A stretch of 43,935 bases of DNA from Rhizobium sp. Q54 (GTDB lineage: Bacteria; Pseudomonadota; Alphaproteobacteria; ATCC43930; CGMCC-115725): positions 1 through 43,935 of the forward strand of contig CAMATN010000028.1 in the NCBI GenBank assembly GCA_945861155.1. Reading direction: 5' to 3'. Every line of letters starts with the position of its first letter. Position 1 is the first letter of the stretch. The position numbers were made by a program, and so were the translations under genes. Positions 26,971 through 35,053 of this stretch are shown here, in pieces. The notes under the pieces were generated by a model, which saw only the letters and a program-made list of their open reading frames with translations, did not search any database and was not told the DNA's origin.

Positions 26971-27633
26971 ATGAGCGTAGCGGCGAAAATCTGCGGGCTG
27001 TCGAGCGAGGACGCGGTTGCCGCCGCGGTCGAGGGCGGCGCGGCCTATCTCGGCTTTGTCTTCTACCCGCCGAGCCCGCGCGCGGTCAGCCCGGCGCGCG
27101 CTGCCGCGCTGTGCGCCGCTGTTCCGGCCGGCGTGCGACGTGTCGGCTTGTTCGTCGACGCCGACGACGCCGCGATCCGCGCGGTGCTTGATGTCGCCCC
27201 GATCGACCTGTTGCAGTTCCATGGCCATGAGAGTCCCGCACGGGTCGCCGACGTGAAAGCCCGCTTCCGGCGCCCGGTCATCAAGGCAATCGCCATCGCC
27301 GCCGAGGAGGACGCGCTGACGGCCTCCCGTTACGAAGACGATGCCGACATGCTGCTATTCGACGCGAAACCGCCGCGCCGGGCCGACGCGCTGCCGGGCG
27401 GCAACGGGCTCGCCTTCGATTGGCGACTGATCGCCGGGCATCGATGGCGCCTTCCGTGGATGCTGTCGGGCGGCCTCACCGCGGCGCTGCTGCCCGAGGC
27501 GGTGCGCATCGCCGGCGCTGGCGCGGTCGATGTGTCTTCGGGGGTGGAGCGACGCCCAGGTGAAAAGGACCCGGACAAAATTCGGCAATTTCTCGCCGTG
27601 GCGCGCACCCTTTCAAGGTCGTCGAGTCGCTAA
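26971..27633 (+). CDS. trpF: Phosphoribosylanthranilate isomerase
   Basis: 220 residues, a complete TIM barrel with the TrpF marks: KICGLSSEDA (catalytic Cys8), YLGFVFYPPSPRAVSP, VGLFVDADD, LLQFHGHESP, MLLFDAKPP (catalytic Asp), PWMLSGGL, and AVDVSSGVERRPGEKDPDKI. It converts phosphoribosyl-anthranilate to CdRP in tryptophan synthesis. Unusually, trpB and trpA do not follow, and the gene is preceded by a carboxymuconolactone decarboxylase-like gene, so it is not in the usual trp order. Confidence 0.96.
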   Translation: MSVAAKICGLSSEDAVAAAVEGGAAYLGFVFYPPSPRAVSPARAAALCAAVPAGVRRVGLFVDADDAAIRAVLDVAPIDLLQFHGHESPARVADVKARFRRPVIKAIAIAAEEDALTASRYEDDADMLLFDAKPPRRADALPGGNGLAFDWRLIAGHRWRLPWMLSGGLTAALLPEAVRIAGAGAVDVSSGVERRPGEKDPDKIRQFLAVARTLSRSSSR

Positions 27634-27738
27634 ATTGCGTCCAGCCCGATGGGGTGACGTTTTCGGCGAGCGGGACGGAACGCAGGATAGGACCCGCACG
27701 TTGAGGAACCAAGTCACTCTTACCCTAAAGGCATTCAC

Positions 27739-28119
27739 ATGCGCCTAGCAGCTTTAGCTTTTGTCGGGGCCCTCGGTCTCACGTTCGCGTCGGTATCCGC
27801 AAACGCGGCGCCCCTCATTCCGAACCTGAACACCGACCAGGTGTCCAATATCGTCGAGGTGGCGGGCGGCTGCCGCCGGGGCTTCCACCCGACCCGCTCG
27901 GGCCGTTGCGTTCCGCACCGCTACAGCTACGCCCAACCCCGCCAGTATAGCTATGCCTATCCCCACCAGCATTGGCGCGGCAATTATGGCGGCGGCTATT
28001 ACGCCCGGGGCTGGCGCTCACCGAGCGACAGCGTGGCCAACCTGCTGAACCGCAACGAGATGGGCAGGATCCATTCCGGCAGCAGCATGCCTCATCGCGG
28101 GCATGGGTGGGGTTACTAA
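27739..28119 (+). CDS. Small exported Gly/Tyr/His-rich protein
   Basis: 126 residues. An N-terminal signal peptide (MRLAALAFVGALGLTFASVS then ANA, cleavage near residue 23) is followed by a conserved-looking CRRGFHPTRSGRCVPHR segment with two Cys 12 residues apart, then low-complexity YSYAQPRQYSYAYPHQHW and Gly/Tyr-rich stretches. Similar small exported proteins of unknown role occur in Rhizobiales. An intrinsic terminator lies just after it (28160-28196), supporting a real, separately transcribed gene. Function unknown. Confidence 0.8.
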   Translation: MRLAALAFVGALGLTFASVSANAAPLIPNLNTDQVSNIVEVAGGCRRGFHPTRSGRCVPHRYSYAQPRQYSYAYPHQHWRGNYGGGYYARGWRSPSDSVANLLNRNEMGRIHSGSSMPHRGHGWGY

Positions 28120-28159
28120 ACTTCGGACACCCCTCGCGCACACTTTCCGGCGCAAACCA

Positions 28160-28196
28160 AGACGGCCTGGCGTGTACCGCTGGGCCGTCTTTTTTT
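28160..28196 (+). terminator. Intrinsic terminator after the small exported protein
   Basis: Stem AGACGGCC / GGCCGTCT with a 15-nt loop, followed directly by seven T residues. It is the clearest rho-independent terminator in the window, placed 40 bp after the stop of the 27739-28119 gene. Confidence 0.9.
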
Positions 28197-28306
28197 GTAG
28201 GTGGCGCCAACCGAACACCAACCGCTCGATCTGTTATGGTAGCCCGGCTACGCTGCCCGCGACCAAGCCCTCGCGACAAAGGCTCTCGCGACAAAGGATA
28301 AGTGCG

Positions 28307-28393
28307 ATGGAGATCCCGAACGCCAACCGCCCCTGCGTGATGGGCGCCACCGGCGTCGATTTCCGCCGGTCCGCTTACGCGGTCGGCTGGTAG
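28307..28393 (+). CDS. Possible 28-residue leader peptide before DadA-like gene
   Basis: ATG 28307 is preceded by AAAGGATAAGTGCG, a good ribosome site, and the frame stops at TAG 28391-28393, six bases before the GTG of the oxidase. The peptide begins MEIPNANRPC and ends AVGW. Directly upstream, CTCGCGACAAAGG occurs twice (28270-28282, 28285-28297) with a third degenerate copy before it. It may be a translated leader or a coupling ORF, since the oxidase start lacks its own strong ribosome site. The short length and lack of homologue knowledge keep confidence low. Confidence 0.35.
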   Translation: MEIPNANRPCVMGATGVDFRRSAYAVGW

Positions 28394-28398
28394 CCCGG

Positions 28399-29649
28399 GT
28401 GGCAGGCACCGAACCGGCCGACCAGCGGATCATCGTTGTCGGCGCCGGGATCATCGGCATCTGCTGTGCGCTGGCTCTGCGCGAGAACGGGTTCGCGGTC
28501 ACCGTTCTCGACAAGGACGGCCCGGGCGAAGCGACCTCGTTCGGCGCCGCCGGCAATCTCGGCGGCAACGCGCATTTCGCGATCCCAGGCCTCATATGGA
28601 AATTGCCGCGGATGCTGCTCGACCCGCGGCACCCGCTGTCGCTGCGCTGGCGCGACCTGCCGGAACTGGTCGCCTGGTTCCGCCGCTACAGCAGCTACGC
28701 GCCGGCCGAACACGCCGCCCGGGTCAGCAAGGCGGGCGCCGCGCTCAGCGCCGGCATCTTCGAGGCCTACGCGACGCTGCTGCGCGATGCCGGCGCGCCG
28801 GACCTCCTCACCAAGCATGGCCGGTTGTTCGTCTGGTCGACCGATGCCGGCTGGCACAAGGACCAGTACGGTCTGGCGATTCGCCGCCAGCGCGGCATCC
28901 ATCTCGACGAGATGAGCGGCGACCAGGTGCGCGAGATGGAGCCGGCGCTGGGGCCGATCGTGCGCCGCGGCGTCTACGCGCCGGATGCCGGGCATATCGT
29001 CAACCCGCACCGGCTGGTCACCGTTTTGGCCGCGCTGCTGCGGGCAAAGGGCGGCGAGATCCGGCGTGAAAGCGTGCGCACGATCGAGCTTGCCACTGAC
29101 GGCCACCCGATTGTCGTGACCAGTGAGGGCCGTCGAGAGGCTGATCAGGTGGTCCTGGCGGCCGGGGTTTGGTCGCGCGACTTCGCCGCCGGGCTCGGCA
29201 CTCCGATCCCGCTCGTCGCCGAGCGCGGCTACCACGCGATGATGCCCGAGCCCGGCGTTGCGATGAAAGTCTCAACGCTGTGGGAGGAGCGCAAGATCAT
29301 CGTCACGCCGATGGAGCACGGGTTGCGGGCGAGCGGCATCGCCGAATTCGCGGTACGCGAAGCGCCGCCGCGCTACAAGCTGGCAGAGCGGGTCAAGCGC
29401 TCGGCGCTGGCGCTGATCCCGGGTCTGCGAGATGTCGGCAGCACCCGGTGGATGGGCCGTCGTCCGGTGACCCCGGACTATTTGCCGGTGATCGGCCGCG
29501 CCCCGCGCCACCCGAACGTGATCTTTGCGTTCGGCCACGGTCACAGCGGCTACAATCTGGGTCCCGCGACGGGACGCCTCGTCGGCGAGATCGCCGCCGG
29601 CCGCACCCCCAATATCGATATCGCGCCCTATCGGCCCGATCGGTTCTGA
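28399..29649 (+). CDS. D-amino-acid dehydrogenase-like FAD oxidoreductase (DadA family)
   Basis: 416 residues starting at GTG 28399. N-terminal FAD motif IIVVGAGIIGICCALALRENGFAVTVLDKD (GxGxxG plus acidic end), then TSFGAAGNLGGNAHFAIPG, AGHIVNPHRLVTVLAALL, and near the end STRWMGRRPVTPDYLPVIGRAPRHPNVIFAFGHGHSGYNLGPATGRLVGEI, the C-terminal FAD-contact region of DadA-type enzymes. It oxidises D-amino acids or related secondary amines, passing electrons to the membrane. With the D-carbamoylase at 5221 in the same region it may help use D-amino acids, though the two are 23 kb apart. Confidence 0.92.
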   Translation: MAGTEPADQRIIVVGAGIIGICCALALRENGFAVTVLDKDGPGEATSFGAAGNLGGNAHFAIPGLIWKLPRMLLDPRHPLSLRWRDLPELVAWFRRYSSYAPAEHAARVSKAGAALSAGIFEAYATLLRDAGAPDLLTKHGRLFVWSTDAGWHKDQYGLAIRRQRGIHLDEMSGDQVREMEPALGPIVRRGVYAPDAGHIVNPHRLVTVLAALLRAKGGEIRRESVRTIELATDGHPIVVTSEGRREADQVVLAAGVWSRDFAAGLGTPIPLVAERGYHAMMPEPGVAMKVSTLWEERKIIVTPMEHGLRASGIAEFAVREAPPRYKLAERVKRSALALIPGLRDVGSTRWMGRRPVTPDYLPVIGRAPRHPNVIFAFGHGHSGYNLGPATGRLVGEIAAGRTPNIDIAPYRPDRF

Positions 29650-29658
29650 GTTTCGCGA

Positions 29659-30963
29659 TCAATTCACAGCCGCCGACCCGGCAACAGGAACGCCCGAGCC
29701 GCCTGAACGCCGCACCCTCGGCATCCGGCGCGCTTCGTCGAGGCGGTCCGCGTTGAGGTAGGCCTTGAACAGCGTGAACATTACCAGGTCGAGCTGTGCG
29801 CGACTGCCGCCAATGCGTTCGAGTTCGCCGGCAATCGGTTCAAGCGCGTCGATCGCGGCGGAGAAATCCCGCCGTTCGAAAGCGGCGAAGGCGTGCGACA
29901 CCGCCGGAACGCAGGGGCCGGATGGATAACGACCCTGGCGCATGAGTTCGTCCATCTGCCGTGTGCGTGCCGCCAGCGCGGCGTCATTGCCGGCCACGGC
30001 CTGCGCGAGCGCGATGTGCATGTCGGAAAAGGCGACGCCGGCGCGCGGGAACGCACTGGTCGCCAGATCATGCATCATGCGCCATGAATCGGTGTCACGC
30101 GGATGCCCGGCGAGTTCCCAGCGCCACAGGAAGGAAACCCCATCGTTCAGCTTGCCGCGCGGCGGCCCGCTGTGTACGTCGGGTGAGAAGGCTTCCCTGA
30201 AAAGCCGAAGCGCCGCCGCCGCATCGCCAGCCTCGAGGTCGCCGAGCGCGAGATGCCAACTCAAATGGCTATATAGCAGGCCGTCACGCGGATAGGTGGT
30301 GAGCCAGGACGCCAGGAAGGCGCGGGCCGCGTTCGAATCGCCCTCCTCATAGCAGAAATGCGCGCGGGCGTGCGCCGCCCAGGGGTTGTTCGGGTTTTGC
30401 GCCAGGGATCGATCGATCTTCGGGCGGGCGGCGTCTCGCTGTCCGTTCTCCGAGAGCGCCATGCCGTGATGGGCGGTGAACCACCAATCGTCGCCGTAGC
30501 TCGGGGCGAGCCCGTCCAGCAGGTCCAAGAGCGCGCGTTTCTGCCCGGCGCGGCCGGAACTGCCGATCAGGCCGTTGGTGAACGCGGTGGTGCCGAGCAC
30601 CAGGGCGTCGCGCGGCCAGGCGTTCAGGTGCGCCGGCAATGCGGAAAGTGCGGCTTCGGAATCGCCCGCCGCAAGCAAGTCGAAAAATGCGAGATGGCTG
30701 GCTTCTCGCGCGGAGAGACCCGCGGCTAGGGAATTGGCCGCCGCCATCGATGCGCGCGAAGCTGCCGCATCCCCGCGTTCCAGCAGCAATTGCGCCCTGG
30801 CGGCATGGGCGAGGGCAAAGCGGGGATCGGCGGCGATGGCGCGATCGAACCCCTCGATCGCGCCGGGATACATGGTCAGCTTCGCCTCACAGCCCGCTAC
30901 GTAGGCGTCCCGCGCGGCGGATGAGGCGGTGGCCAGGGGAAGGCCGTATCGGTCAGTCAGCAT
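29659..30963 (-). CDS. Tetratricopeptide repeat protein (TTC38-like)
   Basis: 434 residues from ATG 30963. A TPR-type helical repeat protein: DAYVAGCEAKLTMYPGAIEGFDRAIAADPRFALAHAARAQLLLERGD at the start, SYGDDWWFTAHHGMALSENGQRDAARPKIDRSLAQNPNNPWAAHARAHFCYEEGDSNAA in the middle and RDGLLYSHLSWHLALGDLEAGD. The HHGMAL and HAxAHxxYE motifs match the TTC38 family of cytoplasmic TPR proteins, whose role is not established. No signal peptide. It lies 59 bp after the dioxygenase gene on the same strand, so a joint transcript is likely; the frame reaching 32055 is a shadow. Confidence 0.88.
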   Translation of the reverse strand: MLTDRYGLPLATASSAARDAYVAGCEAKLTMYPGAIEGFDRAIAADPRFALAHAARAQLLLERGDAAASRASMAAANSLAAGLSAREASHLAFFDLLAAGDSEAALSALPAHLNAWPRDALVLGTTAFTNGLIGSSGRAGQKRALLDLLDGLAPSYGDDWWFTAHHGMALSENGQRDAARPKIDRSLAQNPNNPWAAHARAHFCYEEGDSNAARAFLASWLTTYPRDGLLYSHLSWHLALGDLEAGDAAAALRLFREAFSPDVHSGPPRGKLNDGVSFLWRWELAGHPRDTDSWRMMHDLATSAFPRAGVAFSDMHIALAQAVAGNDAALAARTRQMDELMRQGRYPSGPCVPAVSHAFAAFERRDFSAAIDALEPIAGELERIGGSRAQLDLVMFTLFKAYLNADRLDEARRMPRVRRSGGSGVPVAGSAAVN

Positions 30964-31022
30964 GATGGATCCATCTTCAAAGCCCGTGCATTGTGAGCGT
31001 AGCGCGTCGATGGAGCGCGAGC

Positions 31023-31862
31023 TTAGTGCGGGCGGTCGCCGGCGAGGGTCACCCGGTGCATGACCCGGCGAAAGCCGTGATAATCGTTGATCGGGTTGTG
31101 CTGGGCGCAGCGATTGTCCCACAGCGCGAGCGAGCCCGGCTCCCAGCGGAAACGACAGGTGAATTCGGGCCTGACCTGATGGGCGAACAGAAAGCGTAGT
31201 AGCGGCGCGCTTTCCGCCTCGCTCATGTGCCGGAAACGCAGGGTGTGGCCGCCATTGACATAGAGCGCCTTCCGGCCGGTCTCGGGGTGGGTGCGCACGA
31301 CCGGGTGCGAGGCCTCGTATTCCTTGCGGGCATCGGCGCGGGCGCCGTCGCGCATCCGATCCTCGCGGGTCTTGGTCACATCGGCCTTCGAGGAGGCATT
31401 GACCGCGACGAGGCCGTCGAGCAACCGCCGCATTCCGGGCGACAGGGTCTCGTAGGCCAGGTACATGTTGGCGAACAGCGTGTCGCCGCCTCGCGGCGGG
31501 ACCTCGCGCGCGATCAGCATCGTGCCCATCGGCGGGGTGTCGAGATAGCTCGTGTCGCTGTGCCAGAGCCCGCCAAAATTGACCCGCTCGTGCTCGAGTT
31601 TGACGACCGGGGTGATTTCGGGGAACCCGTCGATCCCATGCACGAACGGGTATTCGACCGGCTGGCCGAAGCGGCGGGCGAAAGCCAGGAGCCGGGTCGG
31701 CGGCAGGGTCTGGCCCCGGAAGAAGATCACGAGATGGTCGAGCCAGGCGCGCCGGATCGCGGCGATCGTCGCGTCGCCGAGCTCGTCCGACAGGTCGACC
31801 CCGCCGATCTCGGCGCCGATCGCTCCGGCTAGCGGATGGATTTCCAGCGGACGAGGATGCAT
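31023..31862 (-). CDS. TauD/TfdA family 2-oxoglutarate dioxygenase
   Basis: 279 residues. Fe(II)/2-oxoglutarate dioxygenase: IGAEIGGVDLS at the N-terminus, HLVIFFRGQ, FGGLWHSDTSYLDTPPMGTML (H-x-D iron ligands), PPRGGDTLFANMYLAYETL, and WDNRCAQHNPINDYHGFRRVMHRVTLAGDRP, carrying the distal His and the Arg that binds 2-oxoglutarate. It hydroxylates a small acid substrate such as a sulfonate, herbicide or aromatic ether; specificity is not readable. Divergent from the STAS-MBL gene. Confidence 0.94.
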   Translation of the reverse strand: MHPRPLEIHPLAGAIGAEIGGVDLSDELGDATIAAIRRAWLDHLVIFFRGQTLPPTRLLAFARRFGQPVEYPFVHGIDGFPEITPVVKLEHERVNFGGLWHSDTSYLDTPPMGTMLIAREVPPRGGDTLFANMYLAYETLSPGMRRLLDGLVAVNASSKADVTKTREDRMRDGARADARKEYEASHPVVRTHPETGRKALYVNGGHTLRFRHMSEAESAPLLRFLFAHQVRPEFTCRFRWEPGSLALWDNRCAQHNPINDYHGFRRVMHRVTLAGDRPH

Positions 31863-31984
31863 TCGGTTGGGTCCTGGCGGGTCTCGGGATGGTTTTGGCG
31901 GGTTGCGGCGGCTTGCGCCGGGCCAACCCGGCGAACATACTCCGCCGAGGCAGGGCCTCGGGAGACTGAGGCGGGGGGATTGAG

Positions 31985-33331
31985 GTGGAGATCGGCGAGT
32001 CGCGCATCGGCAATCTTCTCGTGCTGCGTCCGCAGGGGCGGCTCGACAATGTCACCAGCGCAGAATTTCAGCCGATCCTGCTGCACGCCGTAACGGCCGG
32101 CGCGGCTGACATCGTCATCGATCTGTCGGCCGTCGAGTACATTTCGAGCGCCGGGCTGCGCGTCCTGATGACCGCCTCCAAGATGAAGGCGCGAGGCCGC
32201 CGGCTGGCAGTGGCCGGGCTGCACGGGATCGTGCGGGAGGTCTTCTCGATCAGTCGCTTCGATCACGTGATCCCGGTTTTCGGCTCGGTCGAGGAGGCGG
32301 CGGCCGAGTGGGAGCGGGACAGCCAAACCGCGGAGGCGCCGGAGAGCGAGCCCGCGCCGGGTGCGCCGATCGCGGTGCGCTTCTGGGGCACGCGCGGATC
32401 GCTGTCGGCACCGCTGAACGACGCCGCGGTACGGGCGAAAATCCGCCAGGCGCTGGTCGCGGCGTGCGAGCGCGGGCTCGCCGATCCCGCGGATATCGAT
32501 TTGTTTATCGAGCGCGAGCTGCCGTTCTCGGTGCGGGGCACCTTCGGCGGCAATACCAGCTGCGTCGAGATCGGTGGCGGCACTGGCGGCGACTATCTGT
32601 TGTGCGATCTCGGCACCGGGGTGCGCGAGTTCGGCAATCGCGTGATCGCCGAGCACGGCGCGGCGCGCCCGCATTGCTTCAACGTGTTTCTGTCGCACGT
32701 TCATTGGGACCACATCATGGGGTTCCCGTTTTTTGCGCCCGCCTACATACCGGGCAACCGCATTCGCATTCATGGCTGCCACAAGAGCCTGCGCGAGGCG
32801 CTGCTGCGCCAGCAATCGGCACCGTGCTTTCCGGTCTCGTTCGGGTCGCTCCCCGCGACGATCGAGTTCATCGAGCTCGAACCCGGCATCGAATACCGGA
32901 TCGGCGGGTTTTCGGTCAATGCGATCCGGCAGTTTCACGAGGGCGAGTCTTACGGCTATCGCTTTTCCCGCGGCGGCAAGTCGATCGTCTACTCGACCGA
33001 TTGCGAGCACAAGACAACGGTGCTGGACGCCGCCTATCCGTTCGTCGAATTCTTTCGCGACGCCGATTTGTTGATCTTCGATTCGATGTATTCGCTCGCC
33101 GAGACCGTCTCGGTGAAGGAGGATTGGGGGCATTCCAGCAATATCGTCGCGGTTGAACTGGCCCAGCTCGCCCATGTCAAGCAGCTCGCGCTGTTCCACC
33201 ACGAGCCGGCCTATGACGATGCCAGCATCGAACGGGTATTGCGCGAGACCATCCGCTACGAGGAAATCAGCCGCGAGGATCATCGGGTCGAGGTGATCTC
33301 GGCCTATGACGGGCTGGAACTGACTGTTTGA
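31985..33331 (+). CDS. STAS domain-metallo-beta-lactamase fusion
   Basis: 448 residues starting at GTG 31985 after GGGGGGATTGAG. Residues 1-110 form a STAS (anti-sigma factor antagonist) domain: VLRPQGRLDNVTSAEF, DIVIDLSAVEYISSAGLRVLM, where Ser54 or Ser55 sits at the usual phosphorylation site. A Glu/Pro-rich linker (111-127) joins a metallo-beta-lactamase hydrolase (128-448): RFWGTRGSL, FGGNTSCVEI, LSHVHWDHIMGFPFF (His238, His240, Asp242, His243), VNAIRQFHEG, IVYSTDCEH, WGHSSNIV and LALFHHEPAY. All metal ligands expected for a PhnP/RNase Z-like phosphodiesterase are present. Neither an RsbW-type kinase nor a PP2C phosphatase is nearby. The MFS gene follows with a 4-bp overlap. Confidence 0.93.
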   Translation: MEIGESRIGNLLVLRPQGRLDNVTSAEFQPILLHAVTAGAADIVIDLSAVEYISSAGLRVLMTASKMKARGRRLAVAGLHGIVREVFSISRFDHVIPVFGSVEEAAAEWERDSQTAEAPESEPAPGAPIAVRFWGTRGSLSAPLNDAAVRAKIRQALVAACERGLADPADIDLFIERELPFSVRGTFGGNTSCVEIGGGTGGDYLLCDLGTGVREFGNRVIAEHGAARPHCFNVFLSHVHWDHIMGFPFFAPAYIPGNRIRIHGCHKSLREALLRQQSAPCFPVSFGSLPATIEFIELEPGIEYRIGGFSVNAIRQFHEGESYGYRFSRGGKSIVYSTDCEHKTTVLDAAYPFVEFFRDADLLIFDSMYSLAETVSVKEDWGHSSNIVAVELAQLAHVKQLALFHHEPAYDDASIERVLRETIRYEEISREDHRVEVISAYDGLELTV

Positions 33332-34650
33332 TCCGCCGCCTCGCAAGCCCGCTCGCCGCCGCCCCTGGGCCTGATCGGGACTCCCCGACCGGCGCGCCGA
33401 GCGAGGCCGAGAGCGCCTATGCGTGGGTCCGCTTGCTCGCGTCGGTGTTGCTCAGCACGATCGGCGGCGTCGCGATGTGGTCGACGGCGGTCGTGCTGCC
33501 GTCGGTTCAGGCGGAGTTCGGCGTCGATAGAGCCGCCGCCTCCTTACCCTACACCGCGGTGATGCTGGGATTCGTGCTCGGCGGCCCGGTGATGGGGTGG
33601 CTCTCCGACAGGTTCGGCATCGCCGTCCCGGTTGCGGTCGGGGCGATCATGCTGGGGCTCGGCTACGCCGCCGCGAGCCAGGCCGCCGAAATCTGGCAGT
33701 TTACACTCGTCCATGGCCTGCTGATCGGCATCGGCGGCTCGGCCAGCTTCGGCCCGGTGATTGCCGATATCTCGCTGTGGTTCGAGCGTCGCCGCGGCAT
33801 CGCGGTCGCGATCTGCTCCAGCGGCAGTTATCTGGCCGGCGCGACCTGGCCACTGATCATCCAGCCTCTCGCCGAATCCGCCGGGTGGCGGCGGACCTAT
33901 CTCGGCATTGGCCTCTTTTGCCTCGCGGCGATGCTGCCGCTGCTTTTGGCCCTGCGGCGGCGTAGTCCGGGAGCCGGCGAGGCGCCATCGCCATCGTCGC
34001 CGCGCAAGGCCGCGTCCCTCCCCGCCGGGCTGACGCCGAACCGGCTGCAGCTGCTGCTGATGCTGGCCGGGGTGTTCTGCTGCGCCGCGATGGCGATGCC
34101 CCAGGTTCACATCGTCGCCTATTGCGCCGACCTCGGTTACGGCAGCGCCAACGGCGCGCGGATGTTGTCGCTAATGCTCGGCGCGGGGATCGTCAGTCGG
34201 CTCGCCTTCGGCTGGATCGCCGACCGAATCGGGCCGCTGCCGGCGCTGTTGCTCAGTTCCTCCCTGCAGGCCGCGTGTCTGCTGCTTTATTTCGCGGCGG
34301 ACGGGCTGATGTCGCTTTATGTCGTCACGGCTCTGTTCGGCCTCGTCCAGGGCGGCATCGTCCTGACCTACACGCTGATCATTCGTGAATACTACCCGTC
34401 GTCGGAGGCCGGGACTCGCGTCGGGCTCGTTCTCTCCGCGACCCTGGCGGGCATGGCGATCGGGGGTTGGATGTCGGGCGCCATTTTCGATGCGACCCTC
34501 TCCTACCGCGCCGCGTTCCTCAACGGTTTCGGCTGGAACCTGCTGAATATCGGAATCGCGGGCTGGCTGCTGTGGCGGCTGCCCCGGCAACTCCAGCCGC
34601 CCTTTCCCCCAATAAGGGGAGGGGCGGGGTTGTCAAACAAACCTGCTTAA
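33328..34650 (+). CDS. MFS transporter (oxalate/monocarboxylate-like)
   Basis: 440 residues if started at the TTG (33328) that overlaps the previous stop as TTGA; no closer ATG exists before the first membrane helix, and the exact start is uncertain. Twelve membrane segments are visible: VLLSTIGGVAMWSTAVVLPSVQAEFGVDRAAASLPYTAVMLGFVLGGPVMGWLSDRFG (motif A), FGPVIADISLWFERRRGIAVAICSSGSYLAG, then a central loop (SPGAGEAPSPSSPRKAA) and the second six. The pattern resembles OxlT/monocarboxylate-type porters. The end (PPFPPIRGGAGLSN) is encoded by a truncated type-B-like palindrome (34600-34632), so the tail may be a repeat-derived extension. Confidence 0.88.
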   Translation: MIRRLASPLAAAPGPDRDSPTGAPSEAESAYAWVRLLASVLLSTIGGVAMWSTAVVLPSVQAEFGVDRAAASLPYTAVMLGFVLGGPVMGWLSDRFGIAVPVAVGAIMLGLGYAAASQAAEIWQFTLVHGLLIGIGGSASFGPVIADISLWFERRRGIAVAICSSGSYLAGATWPLIIQPLAESAGWRRTYLGIGLFCLAAMLPLLLALRRRSPGAGEAPSPSSPRKAASLPAGLTPNRLQLLLMLAGVFCCAAMAMPQVHIVAYCADLGYGSANGARMLSLMLGAGIVSRLAFGWIADRIGPLPALLLSSSLQAACLLLYFAADGLMSLYVVTALFGLVQGGIVLTYTLIIREYYPSSEAGTRVGLVLSATLAGMAIGGWMSGAIFDATLSYRAAFLNGFGWNLLNIGIAGWLLWRLPRQLQPPFPPIRGGAGLSNKPA

Positions 34651-35021
34651 TCGGGCAGGCGGGTGGATTGCCAGGTCACCATCTGCCAGCGCCCGCTTTT
34701 CTTGGCGTAGACGTCGGTGAAGCGGACCCCGAAGCTGTTGGGTTTACCGCCGGCGTTGACGCTGATCCGGCACGAGCCGGTCAGCACCACCGTGTCGCCC
34801 AGATCCTGCGCCTTGACGTCGGAAGGCACGACCGAGGTGTAGACCGTGCTCCCGGATTCCATGTTCCCGATCAGGCTTTTCTTGGTATCGAGGCGGGCCG
34901 AGGAATGCGTATAGATCAGATCGTCGGCGAGCACCTCGTTCAAGGTCGCGATGTCCTTTTGCGCCATAGCGCTCATGCGCTTCTTGTCGAGCTCAATAAC
35001 CATTTCCGAGTTTCCGGCCAT
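34647..35021 (-). CDS. NTF2-like / DUF4440 protein
   Basis: 124 residues from ATG 35021, with GAGGAGGAAGAC upstream; the longer frame to 35366 is Arg/Pro-rich and overlaps the oxidoreductase gene. NTF2-like fold: VIELDKKRMSAMAQKDIATLNEVLADDLIYTHSSARLDTKKSLIGNMESG, then TVVLTGSCRISVNAGG and FTDVYAKKSGRWQMVTWQSTRLP. The family covers SnoaL-like ring isomerases and ketosteroid isomerase relatives as well as non-catalytic binders. It lies 32 bp after the quinone oxidoreductase gene on the same strand, so they are probably co-transcribed. Confidence 0.9.
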   Translation of the reverse strand: MAGNSEMVIELDKKRMSAMAQKDIATLNEVLADDLIYTHSSARLDTKKSLIGNMESGSTVYTSVVPSDVKAQDLGDTVVLTGSCRISVNAGGKPNSFGVRFTDVYAKKSGRWQMVTWQSTRLPD

Positions 35022-35053
35022 GTCTTCCTCCTCTTCTGCGTGTGTGTATTGGT

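Noticed and set aside
31829-33346. Minus-strand frame of 505 codons
   Set aside because: Antisense to the STAS-MBL gene, whose conserved motifs are on the plus strand.
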